A stretch of 64,000 bases of DNA from Paractinoplanes abujensis (GCF_014204895.1 NZ_JACHMF010000001.1:6076001-6140000), one strand, 5' to 3'. Positions 54,590 to 63,553 are shown, counted from the stretch's first letter. The notes: generated by a model from the letters alone, not told the origin. Made by a program: numbers and translations.

Positions 54590-54960
54590 GGGGTGTCCTC
54601 TGCTTTGCCGAGCCACTGCTCGACCCGGTGCAATGCGTCCTCGTAGTCCGAATGCTGCTTCATCGCCGCGGCCAGCCGCAGGTGGGGCAGCGCCTCGCGG
54701 AAGCGACCGTCCCGCTCCAGTGTGCGGCCGAGCACGTGATGCGCGTAGTGGTCGGACGGGTCACGCTCGACCAGCTCGCGCAGCTGGGCCTCGGCCCGGC
54801 CCAGCTGGGCCGAGTTGAAGTAGGCCCGGGCCAGCAGCTGGCGCACGGCCGCGTTGTGCGGTTCGGCCTCGACTATCGGCTCGAGCAGCTTGGCCGCCCC
54901 GAGAGGGTCGCCGGACTCGAAGAAGAAGGTGGCCCTGCGGTACTCCTCGAGAAGATCCAC
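54586..54960 (-). CDS. TPR-repeat protein
   Basis: A 124-residue all-helical protein of about three tetratricopeptide repeats (AVRQLLARAYFNSAQLGRAE; YAHHVLGRTLERDGRFREAL). It is a likely protein-binding adaptor. GGGGAG lies 6 nt before the GTG at 54958-54960. It is coupled to the Smr gene. Similar short TPR proteins are common in actinomycetes, with no fixed role. Confidence 0.88.
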   Translation of the reverse strand: MDLLEEYRRATFFFESGDPLGAAKLLEPIVEAEPHNAAVRQLLARAYFNSAQLGRAEAQLRELVERDPSDHYAHHVLGRTLERDGRFREALPHLRLAAAMKQHSDYEDALHRVEQWLGKAEDTP

Positions 54961-55090
54961 GTGTCACTCCCCACGCTCGCGCCGGCTACCCAACGCTGGC
55001 ACAACAACGCGCCAACGGCGAGTGTTCCGATGATCCAAGCTTCCCGACAAAACCGCCCATACAGCAACTCAGCCGTCAGACAATGCCTGC

Positions 55091-57268
55091 GTGGGGGACT
55101 TTCCGAGCCATCTCGTGACCGCACCGGCCCGTCCGCGATTCGGGCGGTTCCGGGCGTCCATGATCGGCGTCTTCGTGCTCGGCCTGTGCGCACTGCTCGC
55201 GGGCGGCGCGGCGGCGCCCCAACTGGACTCGCCCGCCTTCCTGATCGCGGGGATGAACGAGATCCCGTCGCCGCCGCAGGGCACCTCGTGGGCGGCCGCG
55301 CCGCGCGAGGCCGGCGGCCTGCGGATGGTGGCCGGCGCCGACGGGCAGGAATTTGTGCTGCACACGGCCGGGGGCGACCGCACCTTCCTGCCCGGCGTCG
55401 ACCTGGGCGACACCACTCCCGGCCACCTGCCCGGCGAGGGGGCGATCGCGGCCGCGCAGTATCGGGCCTGGTTCGCGGGGATGAGCTGGCTGGGCCTGCG
55501 CGTGGTGCGGATCTACCAGATCCACCCGCCGGCGTTCTACGACCAGCTGGCGGCGTGGAACGTGGCCAACCCGGACCGTCCGCTCTATCTGATGCAGGGC
55601 GTCGCGCTGCCCGACCAGACGTACGTGGCCAAGAAGAACCTGTTCGACAAGCGGGTGACCACCGCGTTCCGGCAGGAGTTGCAGGCCGCCGCGCAGGTGG
55701 TGAAGGGCGACTACCGCCGTACGACGGTGCCCGGCCGGGCCGGCGGCACCTGGACCACCGACGTCACGCCGTGGCTGGCCGGCTGGATCGTGGGCGACGA
55801 GATCGACCCGGCCGCGGCCGTCGCCTCGGACGAGCGCAACGCCGACGTGCCCCGGTTCAGCGGCAAGTACTTCCGGAACACCCCGAAGTCGACGCCGACC
55901 GAGCGCTGGCTCGCCGCGCGGATGAACGACCTGGCGGGGTTCGTCGCCGGGCACGGGGTGAGCCAGCCGATCGCCTTCGTGAACTGGCCCACCACCGACC
56001 CGCTGCGCCACCCCGAGGAACCGCTGAAGCAGGAGGACCTGGTCGGGCTGGACGCCAACCATGTGCTGCCCACGGCGGACTGGCCGGCCGGGACCTTCGC
56101 CAGCTATCACGCGTACCCGTTCTATCCGGATTTCCTGCGGCACGAGCCCGACCTGCTCGCGTACGAGTTCGGCGGGCAGCGCGACCCGTACGCGGGATAT
56201 CTGGCCGACCTGCGCCGGCACCACTCCACGATGCCCACCCTGATCACCGAGTTCGGGGTGCCGTCGTCGATCGGCTCGGCCCACAACGCGCCCCTGGGCC
56301 GCACTCAGGGCGACCACAGCGAGCAGGAGGCGATGCGGATCAACGCCGACCTGCTGCGCCTGATCCACGACCAGGGGCTCGGGGCCGGTTTCGTGTTCAG
56401 CTGGGCCGACGAGTGGTGGCGTTACACGTGGAACACGGCCGGCGCCCAGGACCCGGAGCGCCGCCAGCTCTGGCACGACCCGCTGACCAACGAGCAGGGC
56501 TTCGGCGTGCTCGCGATGGACCCGCAGGGCAGTCCCGACGCCGGGGAGCAGCACCTGCTCGACTCGGACGGGTGGCCTGCGACCGGTGTCGACGCGCAGG
56601 TGGACGAGGCGTACCTGAACCTGAGGATCAAACTCGGGGACTCCCCGCCAGGGACCATGCTGGTGAGCTTCGACGTACTGCCGGGGGTGACCGGCGCGCC
56701 GATGCCGGGCAGTGCTGACCGCCGGCCCGACGCCGTCTTCGCGCTCAACCTGGTGGGGCACAGCGGGCAGGCGTACGTCCGCAATCAGATCGACCCGATG
56801 CAGCTGGACTTCTCGGTGCCCGCGGGCGAACGCGGCCCGGCCCCCACCGGCTGGAAGCCCTTCGAGCTGGTCGTCAACCGGGCCGTCACCGTGCCCCGGA
56901 TCGGCGCCGAGCTGCCGGTCGAGCTGCAGAACGCCGGGCAGCTGCGGCACGGCACCTGGGACCCGGACGACGACGAGGCCGACAGCCGGGCGTTGTGGCA
57001 CCTCGACGGCGACGACCTGACCGTCCGGGTGCCGTGGGCCATGCTGGGCTTCGCCGACCCGTCGGCGCACCGGGTCGCCGTGCCCAAGAAGGGCAAGCTG
57101 ACCACTCAGATCAGTCCGGGCGTGACGGTGTCGCTCACCGCCTCGGGCACCGACCAGACGGCCGGGCAGGTCAAGTGGACGGACTGGACGCGGCCGTACT
57201 ACGCCGAGCGGATCAAGCAGGGGGCGGCCCGCCTCCGCGACGCCGCGCTCGCTACGACCGCCGGCTGA
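55091..57268 (+). CDS. membrane-anchored glycoside-hydrolase-like protein, function unknown
   Basis: A 725-residue protein with an N-terminal signal-anchor (~23-43) and a large external region. Residues ~95-470 resemble a TIM-barrel glycosidase: LRVVRIYQIHPP, GWIVGDEIDP, FASYHAYPFYPDF, LITEFGVPSS and FVFSWADEWWRYTW read as strand ends with candidate Glu/Asp acids. The last 200 residues are beta-rich. I do not know the substrate. The GTG at 55091 has GACAAT six bases upstream. It has no neighbour in an operon. Confidence 0.7.
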   Translation: MGDFPSHLVTAPARPRFGRFRASMIGVFVLGLCALLAGGAAAPQLDSPAFLIAGMNEIPSPPQGTSWAAAPREAGGLRMVAGADGQEFVLHTAGGDRTFLPGVDLGDTTPGHLPGEGAIAAAQYRAWFAGMSWLGLRVVRIYQIHPPAFYDQLAAWNVANPDRPLYLMQGVALPDQTYVAKKNLFDKRVTTAFRQELQAAAQVVKGDYRRTTVPGRAGGTWTTDVTPWLAGWIVGDEIDPAAAVASDERNADVPRFSGKYFRNTPKSTPTERWLAARMNDLAGFVAGHGVSQPIAFVNWPTTDPLRHPEEPLKQEDLVGLDANHVLPTADWPAGTFASYHAYPFYPDFLRHEPDLLAYEFGGQRDPYAGYLADLRRHHSTMPTLITEFGVPSSIGSAHNAPLGRTQGDHSEQEAMRINADLLRLIHDQGLGAGFVFSWADEWWRYTWNTAGAQDPERRQLWHDPLTNEQGFGVLAMDPQGSPDAGEQHLLDSDGWPATGVDAQVDEAYLNLRIKLGDSPPGTMLVSFDVLPGVTGAPMPGSADRRPDAVFALNLVGHSGQAYVRNQIDPMQLDFSVPAGERGPAPTGWKPFELVVNRAVTVPRIGAELPVELQNAGQLRHGTWDPDDDEADSRALWHLDGDDLTVRVPWAMLGFADPSAHRVAVPKKGKLTTQISPGVTVSLTASGTDQTAGQVKWTDWTRPYYAERIKQGAARLRDAALATTAG

Positions 57269-57326
57269 GCCGCACCAGGCCGACCCCGCCCGCGACCAGC
57301 AGGACACCCGCTACCACCAGCAACAT
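57252..57326 (-). CDS. possible 24-residue single-helix membrane peptide
   Basis: A short frame at 57326-57252 gives MLLVVAGVLLVAGG followed by a helix end and an RLSRRS tail, a typical tiny membrane peptide. A GGACGA lies about 9 nt upstream. The frame remains open upstream, with residues such as GYPQPYRPGR, to a GTG at 57419. It overlaps the 3' end of the glycosidase-like gene. Real translation is uncertain. Confidence 0.25.
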   Translation of the reverse strand: MLLVVAGVLLVAGGVGLVRLSRRS

Positions 57327-57369
57327 CGGGTTTCGTCCGGGCCGGTACGGCTGGGGGTAGCCCGGCGTT

Positions 57370-57615
57370 TTATACGCTTTCGTGCGTCTTCGACACGCCC
57401 CGCCCCGCCGCGGCGCCACCGGCCAGCACGGACGTCGCGGTGATCGTGTCGGCGGCGGTCACCGTCGCGTAGCCGGCCACTTCACTCGCGCCGAGCCGGG
57501 TGGTGCCCGGCGTGCCCGGCCCGAAGGTCGCGGCCATCGCGATCGCGGCCCCCAGCGCGGCCAGTCCGGTGCGCCGCGACCAGCCTGCCGTCAGGTGCTT
57601 CGTCATCTGCGTCAT
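57370..57615 (-). CDS. small secreted protein, function unknown
   Basis: An 81-residue product. The N terminus (WSRRTGLAALGAAIAMAA) is a signal peptide, possibly Tat-like because of the Arg pair. The mature part is about 45 residues, rich in Ala, Thr and Gly, with no known motif. GGGAGG lies 9 nt before the ATG at 57613-57615. It is divergent from the two-component genes at 57725, so it may be one of their targets. Confidence 0.5.
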   Translation of the reverse strand: MTQMTKHLTAGWSRRTGLAALGAAIAMAATFGPGTPGTTRLGASEVAGYATVTAADTITATSVLAGGAAAGRGVSKTHESV

Positions 57616-57724
57616 GGTCAACACCCTCCCGGCGTACGGTGTCAGACGGCTGTGCGATTTCGATGCCGTCACTGTGTAAGCCGTTCACAGGTGGTACACA
57701 GGGACGGGAAAGGAACCGCATAGC

Positions 57725-58483
57725 GTGGCCCGCGAAAGTAAGGGCATGACGATGGCGAACTCAGATCCCAGCACCGACCTGCGCCGGCCCGACGGGGGTC
57801 CCGTCCGGGTCCTCGTGGTCGACGACGAGCCGACGCTGGCTGAGCTGCTCAGCATGGCGCTGCGCTACGAGGGCTGGGACGTGAGGAGCGCGGGCGACGG
57901 GCAGACCGCCGTGCGCACCGCCCGCGACTTCCGCCCCGACGCCGTCGTCCTCGACATGATGCTGCCCGACATCGACGGGCTCGAGGTGCTGCGCCGGCTG
58001 CGGGGCGAGACGCCGGAGGTGCCGGTGCTGTTCCTGACGGCCAAGGACTCGGTGGAGGACCGGATCACCGGCCTGACCGCGGGCGGCGACGACTACGTGA
58101 CCAAGCCGTTCAGCCTGGAGGAGGTCGTGGCCCGGCTGCGCGGCCTGATGCGCCGGATGGGTCACTCCCCCATGCGCACCGACTCGCAGCTGATCGTGGG
58201 CGACCTGAGCCTCGACGAGGACAGCCACGAGGTGCGCCGCGGCGGTGACCTGGTCACGCTGACCGCCACCGAGTTCGAGTTGCTGCGCTACCTCATGCGC
58301 AACCCGCGCCGGGTGCTGAGCAAGAGCCAGATCCTCGACCGGGTGTGGAACTACGACTTCGGTGGGCAGGCCAACGTGGTCGAGCTCTACATCTCGTACC
58401 TGCGCAAAAAGATCGACGCCGGCCGTGCGCCGATGATCCACACGATGCGCGGGGCGGGTTATGTCCTCAAGCCCGCCGACTGA
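57725..58483 (+). CDS. OmpR-family response regulator
   Basis: A 252-residue regulator. The receiver domain has LVVDDEPTLAEL, phospho-Asp in VVLDMMLPDIDG and Lys in YVTKPFSLEEV. The winged-helix output domain follows (LTATEFELLRYLMRNPRRVL; VELYISYLRKKID). It acts with the kinase gene 1 bp downstream. The start is uncertain: the GTG at 57725 has AAAGGA 10 nt upstream, while ATGs at 57746 and 57752 are possible. It resembles the TcrX/TrcR group of actinobacteria. Confidence 0.92.
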   Translation: MARESKGMTMANSDPSTDLRRPDGGPVRVLVVDDEPTLAELLSMALRYEGWDVRSAGDGQTAVRTARDFRPDAVVLDMMLPDIDGLEVLRRLRGETPEVPVLFLTAKDSVEDRITGLTAGGDDYVTKPFSLEEVVARLRGLMRRMGHSPMRTDSQLIVGDLSLDEDSHEVRRGGDLVTLTATEFELLRYLMRNPRRVLSKSQILDRVWNYDFGGQANVVELYISYLRKKIDAGRAPMIHTMRGAGYVLKPAD

Positions 58484-58484
58484 G

Positions 58485-60002
58485 ATGACCTGGACGCACC
58501 CCTCGCGCTGGCGCAGCCCCGCGGGCTGGCCGCTGCGCACCCGGATCGTGGCCATCATCATGGTGCTGCTCACGGTGCTGGGATTGGCCGTCGGTGGCAC
58601 CGCGTACTTCTTCCTCCGCAACACGCTCTACACCCAGGTCGACGCCAAGCTCGACACGGCGGGCCGGCCCGGACCGGGCGGCGGCAAGTTCATGTTCCCG
58701 TTCGACGACACCCACCCCTACCGCGGCGCCGAACCCGGGTCGATCACGATCACCTACACCGGCGTGAGCGACATCGAGGGCGGCATGGTCGAGGCGTTCA
58801 CGAACACCGAGGGCTTCCCCGACACCCGCTACAAGACGCTCACCGACGTCGCCAACGCGCAGTTGCTGGCCGTTCCGGTCGACGGCGAGAAGTCGACGGT
58901 CAGCCTGGACGGCTACGGGTCGTACCGGGTGGTCTCGGAGACGACCAACGAGGGCACGATCCGGGTCACCGCGCTCTCGCTCAAGAACACCAACTTCACA
59001 CTGCTGCGGGTCGCCCTGGTCACCGGGGGCGCGGTGCTGATCGCGCTGGGCATCGCCGGGTGGGCCGGCGCGCTCATCGTGCGCCGCACCCTGGCCCCGC
59101 TGGACCGGGTCGCGGCCACCGCCACCCGGGTCTCCGAGCTACGGCTCGACCGCGGCGAGGTGCGGCTGGCCCAGCGTGTGCCCGAACGCGACACCGACCC
59201 GCGCACCGAGGTGGGTCAGGTCGGGGCCGCGCTCAACCAGATGCTCGACCACGTGGGCAACGCGCTCGAGGCCCGGCACGCCAGCGAGACCCAGGTCCGC
59301 CAGTTCGTCGCCGACGCCAGCCACGAACTGCGTACGCCGCTGGCCGCCATCCGCGGCTACGCCGAGCTCAGCCGGCGCAGCCGGGCCACCGTCCCCGACG
59401 AGATCGCGCACGTGCTCAACCGGGTCGAGTCCGAGGCCAAGCGGATGACCGGCCTGGTCGAGGACCTGCTGCTGCTGGCCCGCATCGACGCCGGCCGGCC
59501 GCTCGCGCACGACCCGGTCGACCTGACCATGCTCGTCGTCGACTCGGTCAGCGACGCCCACGCCGCCGGGCCACGCCACTCCTGGCAGCTCGACCTGCCC
59601 GAGGAGCCGGTCGTCGTGATCGGCGACGGCGCGCGGCTGCATCAGGTGCTGGCCAACCTGCTGGCCAACGCGCGCACGCACACCCCCGAGGGCACAACCG
59701 TCACGGTCGGAGTCAGCTCGACATCCGGCTCGGCCGTGCTGCGCGTCACCGACAACGGTCCGGGCATCCCGTACGAGTTGCAGCCGCACATCTTCGAGCG
59801 GTTCGCCCGCGGTGACAGCTCCCGCTCGCGCGCCGCCGGCAGCACCGGGCTCGGCCTGTCGATCGTGCACGCCGTCGTGCAGTCCCACCAGGGTCACGTC
59901 GCCGTGGAAAGCGTTCCCGGCCGCACCGTCTTCACGGTCGTCCTGCCGCTGTCCGTCTCATCAGCTGAGCAGTTCGCGCAAATAGCTCCGCCCGCGACCT
60001 GA
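58485..60002 (+). CDS. sensor histidine kinase
   Basis: A 505-residue membrane kinase. Two helices (~22-45 and ~170-192) bracket a ~125-residue external sensor domain. HAMP, HisKA (FVADASHELRTPLAAIRGYAEL) and HATPase follow, with NLLANARTHTPEG, DNGPGIP and GSTGLGLSIV. It is the partner of the OmpR-type regulator just upstream; the start ATG at 58485 follows that gene's stop by one base. The ligand is unknown. Confidence 0.93.
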   Translation: MTWTHPSRWRSPAGWPLRTRIVAIIMVLLTVLGLAVGGTAYFFLRNTLYTQVDAKLDTAGRPGPGGGKFMFPFDDTHPYRGAEPGSITITYTGVSDIEGGMVEAFTNTEGFPDTRYKTLTDVANAQLLAVPVDGEKSTVSLDGYGSYRVVSETTNEGTIRVTALSLKNTNFTLLRVALVTGGAVLIALGIAGWAGALIVRRTLAPLDRVAATATRVSELRLDRGEVRLAQRVPERDTDPRTEVGQVGAALNQMLDHVGNALEARHASETQVRQFVADASHELRTPLAAIRGYAELSRRSRATVPDEIAHVLNRVESEAKRMTGLVEDLLLLARIDAGRPLAHDPVDLTMLVVDSVSDAHAAGPRHSWQLDLPEEPVVVIGDGARLHQVLANLLANARTHTPEGTTVTVGVSSTSGSAVLRVTDNGPGIPYELQPHIFERFARGDSSRSRAAGSTGLGLSIVHAVVQSHQGHVAVESVPGRTVFTVVLPLSVSSAEQFAQIAPPAT

Positions 60003-60007
60003 GGCGC

Positions 60008-60013
60008 TATGCT
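60008..60013 (+). promoter_or_regulatory. -10 element of the aromatic-amino-acid attenuator transcript
   Basis: TATGCT, seven bases before the GTG of the leader peptide, so the transcript probably begins at that GTG. Confidence 0.5.
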
Positions 60014-60020
60014 GTCCGAC

Positions 60021-60089
60021 GTGACTCAGACGTTCTATTGGTTTACGAGGCCGGCTCCCGCCGGTGCCTCAGCCATGACCATCGTCTGA
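60021..60089 (+). CDS. aromatic-amino-acid leader peptide (contains F-Y-W-F)
   Basis: A 22-residue peptide whose codons 5-8 are Phe-Tyr-Trp-Phe, directly upstream of a DAHP synthase gene. Such a run reports the charging of all three aromatic tRNAs. The GTG start has no ribosome site and appears to lie at the 5' end of the mRNA. It ends in TGA at 60087-60089, 24 bases before a terminator hairpin. Confidence 0.8.
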   Translation: MTQTFYWFTRPAPAGASAMTIV

Positions 60090-60112
60090 GACACCACGCC
60101 AGAGCCGGCCCG

Positions 60113-60144
60113 GGCAGCGACACGATGTCGCTGCCTTTTTGTTT
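60113..60144 (+). terminator. attenuator terminator before DAHP synthase
   Basis: A perfect 10-bp stem, GGCAGCGACA / TGTCGCTGCC, with a 3-base loop and TTTTTGTTT after it: a textbook intrinsic terminator 44 bp before the DAHP synthase start. GCCGGCTC (60050-60057) can pair with GAGCCGGC (60102-60109); GACCATCGT (60077-60085) can partly pair with ACGATGTC in the hairpin (60122-60129) as a possible antiterminator. Confidence 0.85.
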
Positions 60145-60187
60145 GCCGGCTCTCAGGGTGGGGGCCGGCGCAGAAGTGGAGAACACC

Positions 60188-61258
60188 GTGACTGCCCCCG
60201 AGGTTCAGCGCGTTCGTGACCAGCGCATCGAGGCCGTCGTCCCGCTGATGAGCCCCGCGCTGCTGCACCACGAGCTGCCGCTGACGAGCGAGTTGCACGA
60301 CACCGTGCTGGAGGGCCGCCGCCAGGTCGAGGACGTGCTCAACCGCCGAGATCCGCGGCTGCTCGTCGTCGTCGGCCCGTGCTCCGTGCACGACCCCGCC
60401 GCCGCCGGCGAGTACGCCTCGCTGCTGTCCGGCGCGGCCGAGCGCTTCGCCGACGACCTGCTGATCGTGATGCGGGTCTACTTCGAGAAGCCGCGCTCCA
60501 CCGTCGGCTGGAAGGGCCTGATCAACGATCCGGCGCTGGACGGCACGGGCGACGTCGGCACCGGACTGCGGATCGCCCGGCGGCTGCTGCTCGAGATCGT
60601 CGGCCGGGGGCTGCCGACCGCCGTCGAGTTCCTCGACCCGATCACCCCGCAATACATCGCGGACACGGTGAGCTGGGGCGCGATCGGTGCCCGGACGGTG
60701 GAGTCGCAGGTGCACCGGCAGCTCTCGTCGGGCCTGTCGATGCCGATCGGGATGAAGAACCGCCCCGACGGCAGCATCTCCACCGCGATCGACGCGATCC
60801 ACGCCGCCGCCGTGCCGCACGTCTTCCCCGGCATCGACTACTCCGGCACCCCGGCGATCCTGCACACCACCGGCAACCCGGACACCCACCTCGTGCTGCG
60901 CGGCGGCGGAGGCAAGCCCAACTACAGCGCCGCCGACGTGGCCCACGCGCTGGACCTGCTGCGCACGGCCGGCCTGCCGGAGCGCCTGGTGATCGACTGC
61001 TCGCACGGCAACAGCGGCAAGGACCACCTGCGCCAGCCCGTGGTCGCCGACGACGTGGCGCAGCAGATGGAGGCCGGTCAGCGCGGCATCAGCGGCGTCA
61101 TGCTGGAGAGCTTCCTCGTGCCCGGCCGGCAGGACCTGGGCGGGCCGCTGACGTACGGCCAGTCGGTGACCGACGCGTGCATGGGCTGGGAGCCGACCGT
61201 CGAGGTGCTGGAGCGCCTGGCCACCGCCTCGGCCAAGCGGCGCGCGACTCACAGCTAG
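60188..61258 (+). CDS. 3-deoxy-7-phosphoheptulonate synthase (DAHP synthase), class I
   Basis: A 356-residue class I (AroF/G/H-type) DAHP synthase, joining phosphoenolpyruvate and erythrose 4-phosphate to begin the shikimate pathway. Motifs VVGPCSVHDP, KPRSTVGWKGLINDP, GARTVESQVHRQL and DCSHGNSGKDH are intact. The GTG at 60188 has a GGAG site 6 nt upstream; a GTG at 60176 is also in frame. It is controlled by the attenuator upstream. Many actinomycetes use the plant-like class II enzyme instead or as well. Confidence 0.94.
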   Translation: MTAPEVQRVRDQRIEAVVPLMSPALLHHELPLTSELHDTVLEGRRQVEDVLNRRDPRLLVVVGPCSVHDPAAAGEYASLLSGAAERFADDLLIVMRVYFEKPRSTVGWKGLINDPALDGTGDVGTGLRIARRLLLEIVGRGLPTAVEFLDPITPQYIADTVSWGAIGARTVESQVHRQLSSGLSMPIGMKNRPDGSISTAIDAIHAAAVPHVFPGIDYSGTPAILHTTGNPDTHLVLRGGGGKPNYSAADVAHALDLLRTAGLPERLVIDCSHGNSGKDHLRQPVVADDVAQQMEAGQRGISGVMLESFLVPGRQDLGGPLTYGQSVTDACMGWEPTVEVLERLATASAKRRATHS

Positions 61259-61341
61259 AGCACAGGCTTGGCATAACGGCGGGACAGGGCGGGCGCCGAA
61301 TCTGGTCGAGGTAAATATCCGCTTTTCTGTGGAGAGCCTCG

Positions 61342-63504
61342 ATGACCACGACGTTGCCCGTCCCGCCGCCGGTGGCGCAGGATGTACCTCCCCGTGCCCC
61401 CGCGCCCACCCCGGCCTGGGTGCGTCCGGCCCTGATCGCGCTGCTGGTGGCCACCGGTGTGCTCTACCTCTGGGGGCTCGGCAGAAACGGCTGGGCCAAC
61501 GCGTTCTACTCGGCCGCCGTGCAGGCCGGCTCGGAGAGCTGGAAGGCGTTCTTCTTCGGCTCCTCCGACGCGGCCAACTCGATCACCGTCGACAAGACGC
61601 CCGCCTCGCTGTGGGTGATGGCCCTGTCGGCCCGCATCTTCGGCGTCAACGCCTGGAGCATCCTCGTGCCGCAGGCACTGATGGGCGTGGCCAGCGTCGG
61701 GCTGCTCTTCGCCACCGTACGGCGTTGGTACGGCCCGGCCGCCGGCCTGCTCGCGGGCGCGGTGCTGGCGCTCACGCCGATCGCGGTGCTGATGTTCCGG
61801 TTCAACAACCCGGACGCGTTGCTCGTGCTGCTCATGGTGGCCGGGGCCTATGCGACCGTACGGGCCGTCGAGAACGGTTCCACCAAGTGGATCGTGCTGG
61901 CCGGCGTCTTCGTCGGGTTCGGTTTCCTGGCCAAGATGCTGCAGGCCCTGCTCGTGGTGCCCGCGTTCGCGCTGGCCTACCTGATCGCCGGGCCGCCCAA
62001 GCTGGGCAAGCGGATCGGGCAGCTGCTGCTCTCGGGCCTGGCCGTGGTGGTCTCGGCCGGCTGGTACATCGCGATCGTCGAACTGGTGCCGGCCTCGATG
62101 CGGCCCTACATCGGCGGCTCGCAGAACAACAGCATCCTCGAACTCACCCTCGGCTACAACGGCCTGGGCCGGCTCAACGGCGACGAGACCGGCAGCGTCG
62201 GCGGTGGGGGCGGCGGCTTCGGCGGCGGGGGCATGTGGGGCTCGACCGGCCTGACCCGTATGTTCGACAGTGAGCAAGGCGGTCAGATCTCGTGGCTGCT
62301 CCCGGCGGCGCTGATCGTGCTGGTGGCGGGTCTGGTGATCACGGCCCGGCGGGCGCGCACCGACCGGCAGCGGGCCGGGCTGATCCTTTGGGGCGGCTGG
62401 CTGCTGATCACCGGGCTGGTCTTCAGCTTCATGCAGGGCATCTTCCACGCGTACTACACGGTGGCGCTGGCCCCGGCGGTCGGCGCGGTGGTCGGCATGG
62501 GCGTGGCCCTGCTCTGGGCGCGGCGCCGCACCGTGGTGGCCGCCGTGACGCTCGCGGCGACCGTGGCCATCACGGCCTGGTGGTCCTACCACCTGCTCGG
62601 GCTCAGCCCCGACTTCCTGCCCTGGCTGCGCTGGGTCGTGCTGATCGGCGGTCTGACGGGCGCGGTGGCGCTGCTCGGGGCGCTGCGGCTGCCGGCTCGG
62701 GTCGCGGCGCTGGCGGCGGGGGTCTCGCTGGCCGCGGTGCTGGCCGGACCGGCGGCGTACGCGGTGCAGACCGCCTCCGAGGCGCACACCGGCTCGATTC
62801 CCTCGGCCGGGCCGGCCACCACGGGCGGGTTCGGCGGCGGGCCCGGGCGCGGCGGCTTCCGCGGTGGCGGCGGGCGTAGCAACGGTGGCTTCCCCGGCGG
62901 TGGGCAGGGCTTCCCGGGCGGTGGGCAGGGCTTCCCGGGCGGTGGGCAGGGCTTCCCGGGCGGTGGCCAGGGCTTCCCCGGCGGCACCGGCCAGAACGGC
63001 GGCGCCCCGGGCGGCACCTCGCAAGGCGGGCCCCAGGGCGGCACCTCGCCGGGTGGGACGTCTCAGGGCGGCGGCTTCCCCGGCGGCAACGGCGGCGGCG
63101 GGATGCGTGGCGGCGGCATGGGCGGCCTGCTCGACGCGGCCACGGTCAGCGACGAGATGAAGGCTCTGCTCGAGGCGAACGCCGACCAGTACACCTGGGT
63201 CGCGGCCGCGGTCGGCTCCCAGAGCGCGTCGGGCTACCAGCTGGCGACCGGCGACCCGGTGATGGCGGTCGGCGGCTTCAACGGCAGCGACCCGTCCCCC
63301 ACGCTGGCCCAGTTCCAGCAGTACGTGGCCGAGGGCAAGATCCACTACTTCATCGGCGGGGGTGGCTTCGGCGGCCGCAGTTCGGGTGGCAGCAGCGCCA
63401 GCTCGGAGATCGCGTCCTGGATCTCGGAGAACTTCACGGCCCAGACCGTCGGCAACACCACTGTCTACGACCTGAGCCAGTCCGCCGGCGGCACCACCGC
63501 CTGA
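61342..63504 (+). CDS. GT39-family (PMT_2/ArnT-like) membrane glycosyltransferase with Gly-rich insert
   Basis: A 720-residue polytopic glycosyltransferase. NAFYSAAVQAGSESWKAFFF and TVDKTPASLWVMALSARIFG match the family's first external loop, where lipid-linked sugar is handled. About 11 helices lie in residues ~28-480. A Gly-rich tract (~490-590), with five FPGGGQG repeats, separates them from a C-terminal external domain (~595-720). GGAGAG precedes the ATG at 61342. It probably adds sugars to wall or lipid acceptors. A GT2 gene follows. Confidence 0.88.
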   Translation: MTTTLPVPPPVAQDVPPRAPAPTPAWVRPALIALLVATGVLYLWGLGRNGWANAFYSAAVQAGSESWKAFFFGSSDAANSITVDKTPASLWVMALSARIFGVNAWSILVPQALMGVASVGLLFATVRRWYGPAAGLLAGAVLALTPIAVLMFRFNNPDALLVLLMVAGAYATVRAVENGSTKWIVLAGVFVGFGFLAKMLQALLVVPAFALAYLIAGPPKLGKRIGQLLLSGLAVVVSAGWYIAIVELVPASMRPYIGGSQNNSILELTLGYNGLGRLNGDETGSVGGGGGGFGGGGMWGSTGLTRMFDSEQGGQISWLLPAALIVLVAGLVITARRARTDRQRAGLILWGGWLLITGLVFSFMQGIFHAYYTVALAPAVGAVVGMGVALLWARRRTVVAAVTLAATVAITAWWSYHLLGLSPDFLPWLRWVVLIGGLTGAVALLGALRLPARVAALAAGVSLAAVLAGPAAYAVQTASEAHTGSIPSAGPATTGGFGGGPGRGGFRGGGGRSNGGFPGGGQGFPGGGQGFPGGGQGFPGGGQGFPGGTGQNGGAPGGTSQGGPQGGTSPGGTSQGGGFPGGNGGGGMRGGGMGGLLDAATVSDEMKALLEANADQYTWVAAAVGSQSASGYQLATGDPVMAVGGFNGSDPSPTLAQFQQYVAEGKIHYFIGGGGFGGRSSGGSSASSEIASWISENFTAQTVGNTTVYDLSQSAGGTTA
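62887..62994 (+). repeat. 21-bp coding repeats (FPGGGQG)
   Basis: Five near-identical copies of a 21-bp unit (ggcttcccgggcggtgggca) in frame within the GT39 gene. Confidence 0.9.
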
Positions 63505-63521
63505 TCACATCGCTTCCTCTG

Positions 63522-63553
63522 ACGGCCGGTTTCCCGTACGGGGAACCGGCCGT
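63522..63553 (+). terminator. hairpin terminator after GT39 gene
   Basis: ACGGCCGGTTtCCC-gtac-GGGgAACCGGCCGT, then TTGCTTT. It is 17 bp after the stop at 63504. Confidence 0.85.

Noticed and set aside
60145..60153. GCCGGCTCT after the terminator as a simple antiterminator partner
   Set aside because: Pairing with 60101-60109 would enclose the terminator hairpin and extend it, not prevent it; so it is not an obvious antiterminator.
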